Below are positions 5,596-5,606 of a stretch of DNA of 5,606 bases, in pieces. The stretch spans positions 1-5,606 of the forward strand of contig WFSK01000003.1 of assembly GCA_015486095.1 (NCBI GenBank). Reading direction: 5' to 3'. The position numbers were made by a program, and so were the translations under genes. Each line of letters starts with the position of its first letter. The stretch's first letter is position 1. A model generated the notes under the pieces. The model was given only the letters and a program-made list of their open reading frames with translations. It ran no database searches and was not told the DNA's origin. Origin of the DNA: Thermotogae bacterium (GTDB taxonomy: Bacteria; Thermotogota; Thermotogae; B3-G13).

Positions 5596-5606
5596 ATGGA
5601 TACAGA
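5596..5606 (+). CDS. Start of a divergently transcribed gene (11 bases only)
   Basis: ATG GAT ACA opens a reading frame running off the right edge. It is supported by an AAAGG ribosome binding site at 5582-5586 (9-nt spacing) and the promoter at 5545-5573. Only Met-Asp-Thr is visible, so nothing can be said about function. Confidence 0.5.

Overview
The window is bacterial and densely packed. Six genes read on the minus strand, so transcription runs from high to low coordinates, and a seventh gene just begins on the plus strand at the right edge. Several traits suggest a thermophile-like or anaerobic lineage such as Thermotogota: strong AAAGGAGG-type ribosome binding sites, two GTG starts, overlapping genes, ATA- and AGA-containing coding sequence, and moderate AT richness. 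This placement is inference; no rRNA or other taxonomic marker is present.

Right to left, the block begins with a short intergenic region (5451-5595). It holds two back-to-back sigma70-type promoters, a 12-bp palindrome between them and a stem-loop in the minus-strand leader. The plus-strand promoter serves a gene of which only the first 11 bases are visible. The minus-strand promoter serves an exported UshA-type 5'-nucleotidase (3867-5450), followed 8 nt later by folK (HPPK, folate synthesis; 3334-3858) and then by an Asp/Glu racemase superfamily gene (2598-3287). These three are probably co-transcribed, with a weak possible internal promoter before the racemase. They have no obvious common pathway.

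After a 103-bp gap with an extended -10 promoter candidate comes a tightly overlapping envelope-glycan cluster. It consists of glf (UDP-galactopyranose mutase, 1400-2494), a membrane-embedded family 2 glycosyltransferase of the PgaC/NodC type (187-1410, overlapping glf by 11 bp), and the N-terminus of a second family 2 glycosyltransferase (1-224, overlapping the previous gene by 38 bp and cut by the window edge). Glf would supply UDP-galactofuranose, and the transferases would build or modify a surface polysaccharide or glycolipid. Use of galactofuranose by either transferase is inferred from context only.

I see no tRNA, rRNA, CRISPR array, insertion sequence or clear intrinsic terminator, and no stretch over 300 bases without a gene. 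I do not find a clearly new biological system. The points most worth checking are an 11-bp SD/anti-SD-like hairpin at the start of folK, the palindrome between the divergent promoters, and the coupled glycan genes.
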